Source: Pelosinus sp. UFO1
GTDB taxonomy: Bacteria > Bacillota > Negativicutes > DSM-13327
Assembly: GCF_000725345.1 (NCBI RefSeq)
Contig: NZ_CP008852.1
Span: 3,588,001 to 3,652,000 of the forward strand
Length of the DNA stretch: 64,000 nt
Direction: 5' to 3'
Positions 7,528-14,709 of this stretch are shown here, one piece after another. The notes below the pieces were generated by a model. That model did no database searches. It was given only the letters and a program-made list of their open reading frames with translations, and had not been told where the DNA came from. The translations under genes and the position numbers were made by a program. The first letter of the stretch is position 1. Each line of letters begins with the position of its first letter.

Positions 7528-7565
7528 TGTATTATCGGCGTAGTATTTCTAATCATTGATCAGTT

Positions 7566-7690
7566 TTATAGCGGACTTAGCTTGGATTGCGAACGCTGGC
7601 TGCGCTTAAAAGTAAGAAAGGCAACAAGCCACGGCATCTTTCCTAATGATTGAATTTGTTCAGATCCCGCAAACAACATCCCTGTCTCCG
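7566..7690 (-). pseudogene. C-terminal fragment of an unidentified protein
   Basis: An open frame without a start codon reads DNTETGMLFAGSEQIQSLGK and then PWLVAFLTFKRSQ before stopping. It is preceded by an in-frame stop and a hairpin repeat. The codon pattern looks protein-like, but the parent family is not recognised. Confidence 0.3.
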
Positions 7691-7721
7691 TGTTATCTTA
7701 AAGCTTTATTGACTCTTAAAA

Positions 7722-7800
7722 TACAAACTTCCTGCAAGTTCTCTGTCGAGCTCTTGCAGGAAGCTATTATTCTTCGGTAACCACTATGCAGCGATTCACT
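7722..7800. repeat. Hairpin repeat, family G, copy 1
   Basis: AAACTTCCTGCAAG, loop, CTTGCAGGAAGC, followed by CCACTATGCAGCGATTCAC. It matches the copy at 8815-8895 and resembles a variant of the family C hairpin. The two copies bracket the SDR gene in the same orientation. Confidence 0.65.
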
Positions 7801-7871
7801 ATATTTGTTTTTGGGTCAATGCTCTTTTTTCGTATTTACTTTTCAAAATTCATGGAGCATAGAGCATTTGT

Positions 7872-8630
7872 TTAATAAGCAGTCCAGCCTGCATCTGCTA
7901 TAACGACTGTACCGTTAACAAAACTAGAATCATCTGAAGCAAGGAATAAAGCAACTCTAGCAATTTCTTCTGATTCACCCATTCTTGGACTTAAACTTAT
8001 CCCCGCCATTGCTCTTCCCCTACCAAATTCATGTGGTTTACTTATTGTAGTACTAATATTTGTATTTACACTACCAGGAGCAATTGCATTACAACGGACC
8101 CCTAATGTTGCATATTGGAATCCTACGTTCTTAGTTAATCCAATAACTGCATGTTTTGCGGCTGTATATGCTGCACCTGCTCTTGAACCCATTAAACCTC
8201 CTGCCGAAGCAATATTGACTATAACTCCACTTCCTTGTCCTGTAAATATAGGAAGTGCCTTTCTTATGGCACGCATTGGTCCAGTTGTATTGATTGCAAA
8301 AACTCGTTCCCATAACTCATCAGTTACATCTGCAGCTGGAACAAAATTATCCATAATACCGGCATTGTTAACTAAAATATCTAATGTTCCATAAGTATTA
8401 ACAGCTGTATCAATTAAATTCTGAATATCTTCTTCTTTTGTAACGTTTACTAGTACAGCAGTAGCAATCCCTCCGTTTGATTCAATTTCAGCTACAGTTG
8501 CTTTTGCTGCATCTAAATTTATATCAGACACAACCACTTTAGCTCCTTCTTTAGCATATAGAATTGCTATTGCCTTACCCATTCCAGAGGAAGCCCCTGT
8601 TACTACTGCATTTTTACCTTTAAGTCTCAT
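7872..8630 (-). CDS. Short-chain dehydrogenase/reductase (SDR)
   Basis: A 252-residue classical SDR. The Rossmann nucleotide-binding motif TGASSGMGKAI lies near residue 12, NNAG near residue 89, the catalytic Ser in NIASAGG, and YTAAK contains the catalytic Tyr and Lys. The acidic residue after strand beta-2 (VVSDIN) favours NAD(H). The product would oxidise or reduce a small alcohol or ketone; the substrate is unknown. The start follows GGAGGG and overlaps the stop of a short upstream frame (TAATG), which suggests translational coupling to a partner that is now broken. Hairpin repeats flank it on both sides. Confidence 0.9.
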   Translation of the reverse strand: MRLKGKNAVVTGASSGMGKAIAILYAKEGAKVVVSDINLDAAKATVAEIESNGGIATAVLVNVTKEEDIQNLIDTAVNTYGTLDILVNNAGIMDNFVPAADVTDELWERVFAINTTGPMRAIRKALPIFTGQGSGVIVNIASAGGLMGSRAGAAYTAAKHAVIGLTKNVGFQYATLGVRCNAIAPGSVNTNISTTISKPHEFGRGRAMAGISLSPRMGESEEIARVALFLASDDSSFVNGTVVIADAGWTAY

Positions 8631-8766
8631 TATAATACCCTCCGTTTTAAAGGTTCATCAATTGGTTGGAATCGTTTTACATCTGGTACTCCAGCTACCC
8701 AACCATGTATAAATAAAACAGTCTTTTTACTTTTTTGGCTAAAGCTGAGATAACCTCTAATTTCAT
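8630..8766 (-). pseudogene. Broken frame coupled to the SDR gene
   Basis: The minus strand starts MKLEVISALAKK and, after a one-base shift, continues SKKTVLFIHGWVAGVPDVKR and FQPIDEPLKRRVL. The stop codon overlaps the SDR start as TAATG. The short frameshifted remnant looks like the residue of a gene once co-transcribed with the SDR. Family not identified; the LFIHGW string recalls alpha/beta hydrolases but is not sufficient. Confidence 0.3.
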
Positions 8767-8814
8767 ACTACTATCTTTCCTATTACTCTTTGTGACTATT
8801 CTTATTAACGTAAC

Positions 8815-8895
8815 TTAAAACACAAGCTTCCTGCAAGTTCTCTGTCGAGATCTTGCAGGAAGCTTGTGTTGTCCGGTGACTGCTATGCAGCGAAT
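8815..8895. repeat. Hairpin repeat, family G, copy 2
   Basis: ACACAAGCTTCCTGCAAG pairs with CTTGCAGGAAGCTTGTGT, an 18-bp perfect stem around TTCTCTGTCGAGAT, followed by CTGCTATGCAGCGAAT. Same layout as copy 1 but with a longer perfect stem. Confidence 0.7.
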
Positions 8896-8936
8896 ACCTT
8901 ATCTAATGGATTGCCAGTCTACTTCTTTAAACCCAA

Positions 8937-9075
8937 ATGTCAAGGGGACAGGTCCTTTGACACTTGCACCTTTCTTACCACAGAAGCTTTATCAGTTCCT
9001 CTCTTAGCGATTTATTGCCTACACTTCTCATTATTTAGTGAAATAAATTATGTTACCTCTTCTGTACCATAGGAG
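8937..9075 (-). pseudogene. Family A transposase remnant with internal deletion
   Basis: Starts with the GGGGACAGGTCCTTTGACAC tail and the first HTH codons, then jumps directly to the upstream CAGAAGCTTTATCAGTTCCT segment. About 50 bp of the HTH coding sequence seen in other copies is deleted. Confidence 0.6.
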
Positions 9076-9135
9076 ACAGTCATAAAAAGTGACCTAGATT
9101 TCCGCCTTCAGAAATCTAGGTCACTTCAAGTCTCC
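9072..9135. repeat. Long two-part perfect hairpin
   Basis: A 16-bp perfect stem (AAGTGACCTAGATTTC with its complement, 8-nt loop) is nested inside a second 6-bp stem (GGAGAC/GTCTCC). There is no T-run on either strand, so it is not an ordinary terminator. It could be a structured RNA or a mobile-element end. Confidence 0.6.
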
Positions 9136-9162
9136 ATATATAAACACGATCGGTAAAGCAAG

Positions 9163-9210
9163 AAAAAACTACTTACGTTATTTTTTTAAAAAATGGGTAG
9201 TTTTTTCTCA
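9163..9210 (-). terminator. Terminator of the secretin gene
   Basis: AGAAAAAACTAC pairs with GTAGTTTTTTCT just past the secretin stop. The A/T-rich arms give a U-run in the minus-strand transcript. Confidence 0.6.
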
Positions 9211-9217
9211 TTTAAAA

Positions 9218-10219
9218 TTACGGACCGTCTAGAATCTTCGGGGTAATGAATATCATTAACTCTGTCTCCCGTTTCTCAATACTCGTTGATTTGAACAAAT
9301 TTCCAATAATCGGTATATCACCTAACAAAGGAACCTTTGTTACATTTTTCCGATCTTCCCTCTGGATTAATCCACCGATCACAATTGTTTCGCCATTTTT
9401 GACGCGTAGCGTAGTTTCAGCTTGCCTAGTGCGGATACTCGGGTTATTGCCAGCAGTAGCAATATTAGTACTAACCTCTGGTAGTAGCTTCGTTGTGATG
9501 ATTCCGTCTTCATTCACCCACGGTGTTACTTCCAATTTGATACCTACATCAATATAGTTGACAGCTATCTGCTGTACTCCATTTTCTAGATATTTTGTCT
9601 CGACAGGCAGGCGATCTCCAATCAGAATGCGGGCTGTTTGTCCATCCAAAGTCGCCACCCGAGGATTCGCTAAGATTTTTGCATTTTCGGTATTCACCAT
9701 TGCATCAATGCTGGCCCGGTAGTTGGTGCTGGAGCCTTGTGGTCCTACAGGAATAACACCCACCATTTCATTGCCCAAAGAGGTCGGAAAATTGCCCCAT
9801 TCCCACCGAACCCCTAAATGCTTCAAGTCGCTCTTGCTTATTTCAACGACTTCCGCTTCAAACATTACTTGCTTCTGCGGTATGTCAAGCTCGCTAAGTA
9901 CGTCTTTAACCATGCTATACTCATCTTCATTACCCATTAGTACCAAAGAATTGTGAGCTGAATCAATCCGTATCCTGTTTTCCGGTAGAATCGTGCCAAG
10001 TGTGGATTTCATTTGGTCTGCTTTTAAATATTTCAATTTAATAATGAGAGGCTTGAAGGATCCGGAACTGTCTTGGCTTACAGACTCTAAAGTCGGTAAT
10101 GCGTCTTGAGTGCCTGTGCTTTGGAGGCTGGATGCAGCAGTATAACCGATCGATCCGCTGCTAAGGTAGAATAAGACTAGCGATACGGCAACACAAAATC
10201 TGATTTTTTTATAATGCAT
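9218..10219 (-). CDS. Secretin-domain outer-membrane protein (GspD/PilQ-like)
   Basis: A 333-residue protein with an N-terminal signal peptide (hydrophobic stretch VAVSLVLFYLSSGS), a short N-domain of the NolW/secretin_N type (residues about 57-115: LIIKLKYLKADQM to VLSELDIP) and a secretin barrel domain (about 120-330). The barrel carries the signature VPLLGDIPIIGNLF and ends ELMIFITPKIL. Secretins form large outer-membrane channels for type II secretion, type IV pili or phage export. This one is short and has no pilus or secretion genes beside it, so its machine must be encoded elsewhere or it works alone. It supports a diderm envelope. RBS AAGGGG; monocistronic. Confidence 0.9.
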   Translation of the reverse strand: MHYKKIRFCVAVSLVLFYLSSGSIGYTAASSLQSTGTQDALPTLESVSQDSSGSFKPLIIKLKYLKADQMKSTLGTILPENRIRIDSAHNSLVLMGNEDEYSMVKDVLSELDIPQKQVMFEAEVVEISKSDLKHLGVRWEWGNFPTSLGNEMVGVIPVGPQGSSTNYRASIDAMVNTENAKILANPRVATLDGQTARILIGDRLPVETKYLENGVQQIAVNYIDVGIKLEVTPWVNEDGIITTKLLPEVSTNIATAGNNPSIRTRQAETTLRVKNGETIVIGGLIQREDRKNVTKVPLLGDIPIIGNLFKSTSIEKRETELMIFITPKILDGP

Positions 10220-10596
10220 GATTAACCCCTTTACTTCCCGATTAAGTACTAACTAGATATAGCGAGTCGAGACCTAAAATCTAATTATGATTTTTTCATT
10301 TTATTTTATTTTATTTTATGTTAACTTAAACTCGCTTTTATTTTAGCATAATTGTTATGATTTTGCGCTAAAATTTCATTAAATAATCTTTGTTGTTTTT
10401 TACCAACGAAGTATTATGTGCAGAGAATAACCCCTTATATTTACAACATTTCATCATATTTCCATGTATCTAAACACATAAAATCAAAGCATTAATAGTG
10501 GTATCATTTTCCTATATAAAAATCACATTTCACTGCTCAGCCACCCTATAGTTATGTTAAGTTATTGAGAAAATTTCAATAAAACCTAATGTAAAA

Positions 10597-10629
10597 ATCC
10601 CTGTACCAGTTCAAAATTGGTACAGGGAT
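10597..10629. terminator. Perfect hairpin with a short U-run on the minus strand
   Basis: ATCCCTGTACCA pairs with TGGTACAGGGAT; the minus strand continues TTTTTAC. No gene is seen that it would terminate. Confidence 0.5.
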
Positions 10630-10918
10630 CTTCATAACTTGCAAGATGAAAGACATATTTACTTATTGATTTTGATTAACCCCTTCAGACCACTTTATAG
10701 TAAATCTTCTGAGGTTTGGCAGAAGCCACGAGGACGGTGGTTCTGTCTTGAATACTGTTTTTATCTATTTGTTTTTTATTGCGAATTGGTTCTACAATTT
10801 CCATATAGCACCTCTACCGTTAAATGTAATATATTGTAATACATTCGACGTAAATGGTCTGTATGGAAATAAGTTGAATTTTTATACAAAGCCTTATACA
10901 GTCTATATCGTGGACATC

Positions 10919-10955
10919 TCCCCAAAGTAACACAAGTACATTCTGTTACTTTGGG
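10919..10955. repeat. Hairpin upstream of the CPBP protease gene
   Basis: CCCAAAGTAACA pairs perfectly with TGTTACTTTGGG around an 11-nt loop. There is no T-run. It lies about 95 bp upstream of the protease start and could be an operator or leader structure. Confidence 0.45.
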
Positions 10956-11048
10956 AAAGTTCTAAAATATTGATTTTATAAGCTCCTGTTCTTCATTTTA
11001 CTTTTTATGGTATTATAGGATTGTTATTGAAAAGGGGGATTGCGCGCT

Positions 11049-11729
11049 ATGCAAAATGTATTACATGCTGTTGGTTATAAACAAAAAAAAGAAACTTTAA
11101 GCCTAGCAATGTATATTATTGCGTTCTTCACAGTTTGGTCATTATATGTCCTTGTTGCCCAAAATTTCTTGGGACAAAATTATCCATTGTTATTTAAAAT
11201 TTTGAGCTTAGGTCCTGCAAAATTAATAATTTGGACGTTACCTGTTTTATTGTATTTAAAACATTATGATAATGTTAACCCTCTAATTTTTCTAAGATTA
11301 ACAGATAATATGAAAATGGGTGTAAAGTACATAATAATCGTAAGCTGTTTCTATTTACTCATAGGATTAGTTCAACAATATCTTCTTTCAAAGCACCTAG
11401 GCTTCCATCCAAATTTAAATATAAATGATTGGGTTAATGGAATAATACTGGCTGGTTTTACCGAGGAAATACTATTTAGAGGGTTTATTCTACAAAAATT
11501 AGGCGCATTATTATCATTCTGGAAAGCAAACTTTATTACTGCTTTGCTGTTCTTATTCATACACTTCCCTGGGTGGATTCATCACGGAAAGTTTACTTTT
11601 CTAAATATCGATATTGTCGGCATTTTTGTTTTGGGACTAATAGTAGGCTACGTTTTTAGAAAATCTAATTCATTAGGAGCTTGTATACTCATTCATTCAA
11701 TTAATAATTTTTTGTCGTTTTCTTTATAG
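11049..11729 (+). CDS. CPBP-family intramembrane metalloprotease
   Basis: A 226-residue polytopic membrane protein with about six to seven hydrophobic segments. It has the CPBP (Abi/CAAX) motifs: TEEILFRG with the paired glutamates and arginine, a following LFIHFP histidine, and HSINN in the last helix. These residues form the intramembrane active site related to Rce1. Bacterial members are linked to bacteriocin self-immunity or peptide processing; the role here is unknown. The ATG is preferred over a TTG three codons earlier because AAAGGGGG lies 10 nt upstream. Single gene, no peptide or bacteriocin gene adjacent. Confidence 0.85.
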   Translation: MQNVLHAVGYKQKKETLSLAMYIIAFFTVWSLYVLVAQNFLGQNYPLLFKILSLGPAKLIIWTLPVLLYLKHYDNVNPLIFLRLTDNMKMGVKYIIIVSCFYLLIGLVQQYLLSKHLGFHPNLNINDWVNGIILAGFTEEILFRGFILQKLGALLSFWKANFITALLFLFIHFPGWIHHGKFTFLNIDIVGIFVLGLIVGYVFRKSNSLGACILIHSINNFLSFSL

Positions 11730-11855
11730 ATGAAACATTCTTGATTGATAAGTTAGTTTTTTTGCCTGAAGAGTTGTTAAAACTAAGCAGGAAAAATCCT
11801 TTTACCATAGTATTTAAATATCACTAATAAGTTACTACAGTAAGGAGGAATTATA

Positions 11856-12119
11856 ATGCCACAAATGATAATATACGACTTACATGAGAAGTCCGAAGCA
11901 AACCATAGTAAAATAACTCACGAGATTGAAATACTCCCTAAAGCTTGTAAATTAGCAGACTCATGTTGGATAGTCTCATCATTAGACACTTGCGAAACTC
12001 TATGTGATAACCTACTGAAATCGTTACAACCTAATGATAGAATAGTTGTTAGTGATATAGGTTCAACCTATTGGTATAACGTAGTTTGTGGTGATGAAAA
12101 ACTTATAGATGTTTTATGA
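11856..12119 (+). CDS. Small conserved-looking protein, possible ferredoxin-like (Cas2/SinR-like) fold
   Basis: An 87-residue protein with a strong ribosome binding site (TAAGGAGGAATTATA). The predicted order is strand (QMIIYDLH), helix, strand (DSCWIVSS), helix (CETLCDNLLKSL) and strand (DRIVVSDIG), a beta-alpha-beta-beta-alpha-beta arrangement like that of Cas2 and SinR-like proteins. No CRISPR repeat or cas gene is nearby, so a role in adaptation is unlikely. It could be a stand-alone member of that fold, some of which act as toxins or antitoxins. Fold assignment is by eye only. Confidence 0.55.
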   Translation: MPQMIIYDLHEKSEANHSKITHEIEILPKACKLADSCWIVSSLDTCETLCDNLLKSLQPNDRIVVSDIGSTYWYNVVCGDEKLIDVL

Positions 12120-12143
12120 CCTGGTTATAGTTACTACTTATGT

Positions 12144-12510
12144 TGGGACAAGGGGACAGGTTCTCTGTCCCAATAAATCTATCAATCACAATACTCACGG
12201 GGACGGTTCTATTGAGTACCTATTTTCTGTATCATGTACGCGATACATAATGAAAGGCCTATCTTTGAAAAGCAAATCCCATATTTCTATCCTATTTACC
12301 ATTAAAATACAAAACTCCTGCAAGGCTAGGCTGCTTTGCAGGAGTTTTCGTATATATTGTTTTTTCTTATTCGGAGTCTATAATGGCCATATTTAGTGAG
12401 ACAAAGGAACCGCGTCAGATCCTTTATTATCGAGCTTTATCAAAATATTAGTAATTACACTTATCTATTTTCTAAGTAAATATTAGTTCTATGACATGCC
12501 ATCAGTGGCA
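12144..12510. repeat. Family B trace plus long repeat unit (copy 1 of about 310 bp)
   Basis: 12144-12191 is the family B core GGGGACAGGTTCTCTGTCCC. From about 12195 there is a family C element with hairpin (12302-12350) continuing into about 150 bp of AT-rich sequence with GGAACCGCGTCAGATCC and CTATGACATGCCATCA. The whole 310-bp unit recurs almost unchanged at 33003-33308. Confidence 0.75.
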
Positions 12511-12550
12511 TGTAAATCAAAGTAACATCCTTACATTATTTTAAGCATAG

Positions 12551-12720
12551 CTAGGAATAGCCTATGGACAAAAAGACAGGTCGATTCTCACATTGTGCTT
12601 TCTGAAAAGCTTCTGCTCCCCATGGATACCAGTCTACTGGATTATTGGCATGCTGGAGTAACTATGGACTCTTCTCATGGATCAAACGATTAGGTTTATT
12701 GGTATTACGACTAGTAACAT
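12551..12720 (-). pseudogene. DUF255/YyaL thioredoxin-domain protein, broken N-terminal fragment
   Basis: The minus strand reads NKPNRLIHEKSP, stop, [19 protein letters not shown], then [17 protein letters not shown], stop. This is the highly conserved N-terminus of DUF255 (YyaL/spermatogenesis-associated 20) proteins, which normally continue with CHWCHVM and about 600 residues. A TAG replaces the Tyr of SPYLLQHA, a base is missing just after the ATG, and everything after GYS is gone. It is a clear pseudogene next to a repeat copy. Confidence 0.75.
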
Positions 12721-12918
12721 AATTTCCCTCCCCCCTTTACTACACACTCTATGTGTATCGAGGGGTGTTAAAGAGTGAAAAGAAAACATATGAAATCCCC
12801 CTGATTTGTTTCTGAATTGTACAAATTACAACTCCCCTTGCCAAATCACATTTTTGTCTAGATTTACATATTATGATATTGAATATGCCAATTTGAATAG
12901 GAGAGAGGTTTTATATAT

Positions 12919-13770
12919 ATGGCTATCTCAGGCATAGAGAATATTTTTAATAGTAAAGATGCGATATTGCTTGCAGCTATGAGCTATCAGACATATCCAT
13001 TCTTTCTAGTGGGAGAGCTTGTCTTACCAAAAGGTTTTGAACTTCGATATACTATTCGTGCTTTTGCCAATGTAGAGAATCCTAAGGAAGAAGTATTTGG
13101 TTTCATTGCAGAGTCAAAACATAATATCTTTATAGCGTTTAGGGGATACGCCTCATATCCTGCAGACCTTATTGCAGCGTATGACATACTTCAAGTACCA
13201 TATCCTTTCGTTAGAAATGGGGGAAAAACCTCACGTGGATTTACATGTATTTATCAATCAACAAGAAACAAATTAATCAGAGAATTAAATAAACTATCTA
13301 CAACAAAAAGACTATTTATTACTGGTCATAACTACGGAGGAGCTTTGGCAATTTTGGCTGCCTTAGATATTGCATTGAACACCGGGTTTGAGAATCCTAT
13401 CTTGTATACCTATGGTAGTGCGCGTGTTGGAGACCCTGACTTTGCTTTCCGGTTCAACCAAGTGGTAAAAAACAGCATACGAATTGTTAATATTCATGAC
13501 TCTTATCCTACTTTCCCAGCTCAAGAGTATCCGCCTCCTTTTACAGCGGAAGGATTATATTATCGCCATGTCAAAACAAAGTATCCGATCTCTTTTCAAC
13601 TGAACGATACGCCACGTAATGATGGGATTGGCTGCTATTTTAAAAACCTCAGCAAAATGAATCCTGATTTTGCTAAAGCCTTATGCCATGAAAATCCGGG
13701 TTTTTGTCCCGATACAGGAACGTGTTTTCCGTTTCAAGGAACATGCAAATGTCCGATGCCTTGTAAATAA
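12919..13770 (+). CDS. Class-3 lipase-like protein lacking the catalytic serine (paralogue 1)
   Basis: A 283-residue alpha/beta-hydrolase of the lipase class 3 type. The nucleophile elbow reads G136-H-N138-Y-G140, so the catalytic Ser is replaced by Asn. The oxyanion region FRGT of relatives reads FRGY here. The later elements YGSARVGD, the Asp in HDSYPT and the His in YRHV remain. It should not hydrolyse esters in the usual way and may be a binding pseudoenzyme. The C-terminus is Cys-rich (FCPDTGTCFPFQGTC). No signal peptide is seen. RBS GGAGAGAGG. It is 16 nt upstream of an intact paralogue and is followed by an arylsulfotransferase-like gene. Confidence 0.85.
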   Translation: MAISGIENIFNSKDAILLAAMSYQTYPFFLVGELVLPKGFELRYTIRAFANVENPKEEVFGFIAESKHNIFIAFRGYASYPADLIAAYDILQVPYPFVRNGGKTSRGFTCIYQSTRNKLIRELNKLSTTKRLFITGHNYGGALAILAALDIALNTGFENPILYTYGSARVGDPDFAFRFNQVVKNSIRIVNIHDSYPTFPAQEYPPPFTAEGLYYRHVKTKYPISFQLNDTPRNDGIGCYFKNLSKMNPDFAKALCHENPGFCPDTGTCFPFQGTCKCPMPCK

Positions 13771-13786
13771 GAGAGGAGCTGCATTT

Positions 13787-14632
13787 ATGGATATCTCATG
13801 CGTAGAGGATATTTTTAATAGTGAAGATGCGATATTACTTGCGGCAATGTGCCATCAGGCAAATCTACTTTTTGAAGAAGAAGAGCTTATCTTACCAAAG
13901 GGCTTTAAACTTCGATATATCATTCGTGCCCTTGCTGGCGTTGAGGATCCGGTAGTAGAAGTATTTGGTTTTATTGCAGAGTCACGCGATGAAATAGTTA
14001 TAGCTTTTAGAGGAACCGATTCATTTAGGGACAATGAGTCAGATCAGGACCTATATCAAGTACCATATCCTTTTGTCAGAAATATGGGAAAAACGCATCG
14101 TGGATTTACATGCATTTATCAATCAACAAGAGATGAATTAATCAGAAAATTAATCAAACTATCTATAACAAAAAGACTATTAATTGCCGGTTACAGTTTA
14201 GGAGGACCTTTGGCAGTGTTAGCGGCTCTAGATATTGCAGTGAACACCGGGTTTAAAAATCCTATCGTGTATACTTATGGATCCCCGCGTACCGGAGACC
14301 CCGACTTTGCTTCCCAGTTCAACCAAGTAGTAAAAAATAGTATTCGCATTTTCAATGTCCATGACGTTATTCCTACTTTGCCGGCTCAAGCGTATCCACC
14401 TCCGTTTACAGAGGAAGGATTATGCTATCGACATGTAAACATTAAGTATCCACTCTCTTTTCAACTCAATAGTTTAGCCCGTAATCATTATATTAGCTGC
14501 TATTTTAATACTCTTAGCCAAAAGAATCCTGATTTTTCCAGAGTATTATGCTGTGAAAACCCAAGGTTTTGTCCCGATACGGGGTTATGTATTCCGTTTA
14601 AAGGAATATGCAGTGAGAATAGCTCAATTTAA
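13787..14632 (+). CDS. Class-3 lipase family protein (paralogue 2, intact triad)
   Basis: A 281-residue paralogue of the preceding gene. It has the class-3 lipase features: FRGT oxyanion motif near residue 74, the elbow G135-Y-S137-L-G139, the YGSPRTGD strand, catalytic Asp in HDVIPTLP and His in YRHV. It would hydrolyse lipid or other esters. The Cys-rich tail (FCPDTGLCIPFKGIC) is shared with paralogue 1 and looks disulfide-capable, yet no signal peptide is visible. The ATG behind GAGAGGAGCTGCATTT is the start; a longer frame extends upstream only through the neighbour's coding region. Likely co-transcribed with both neighbours. Confidence 0.9.
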   Translation: MDISCVEDIFNSEDAILLAAMCHQANLLFEEEELILPKGFKLRYIIRALAGVEDPVVEVFGFIAESRDEIVIAFRGTDSFRDNESDQDLYQVPYPFVRNMGKTHRGFTCIYQSTRDELIRKLIKLSITKRLLIAGYSLGGPLAVLAALDIAVNTGFKNPIVYTYGSPRTGDPDFASQFNQVVKNSIRIFNVHDVIPTLPAQAYPPPFTEEGLCYRHVNIKYPLSFQLNSLARNHYISCYFNTLSQKNPDFSRVLCCENPRFCPDTGLCIPFKGICSENSSI

Positions 14633-14709
14633 AATGAGGGGACATGCTTGTATACATCATGACAAAGAACTTGATTGGTTACCATTTATAACGATAATAG
14701 GATATGACA

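Larger units (their letters stand above)
10220..11048. other. Long intergenic region with hairpins and a repeat trace
   Basis: About 820 bp without a credible gene. It contains the pentanucleotide-like tract TTTTATTTTATTTTATTTTA near 10300, two hairpins listed separately, and a GAGGACGGTGGTTCTGTCTT repeat trace near 10730. Open frames at 10639-10930 have no ribosome binding site and overlap the repeat, so they are not called. Confidence 0.5.

Noticed and set aside
10639-10930. Two overlapping plus-strand frames upstream of the CPBP gene
   Set aside because: They overlap a repeat trace, have no ribosome binding site and no recognisable motif.
11856-12119. CRISPR-associated Cas2
   Set aside because: No repeats, spacers or cas1 are present; only a fold resemblance remains.
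13670-13786. Upstream extension of the second lipase gene
   Set aside because: It lies inside the coding region of the first lipase; the internal ATG with GAGGAG fits better and matches the paralogue's N-terminus.
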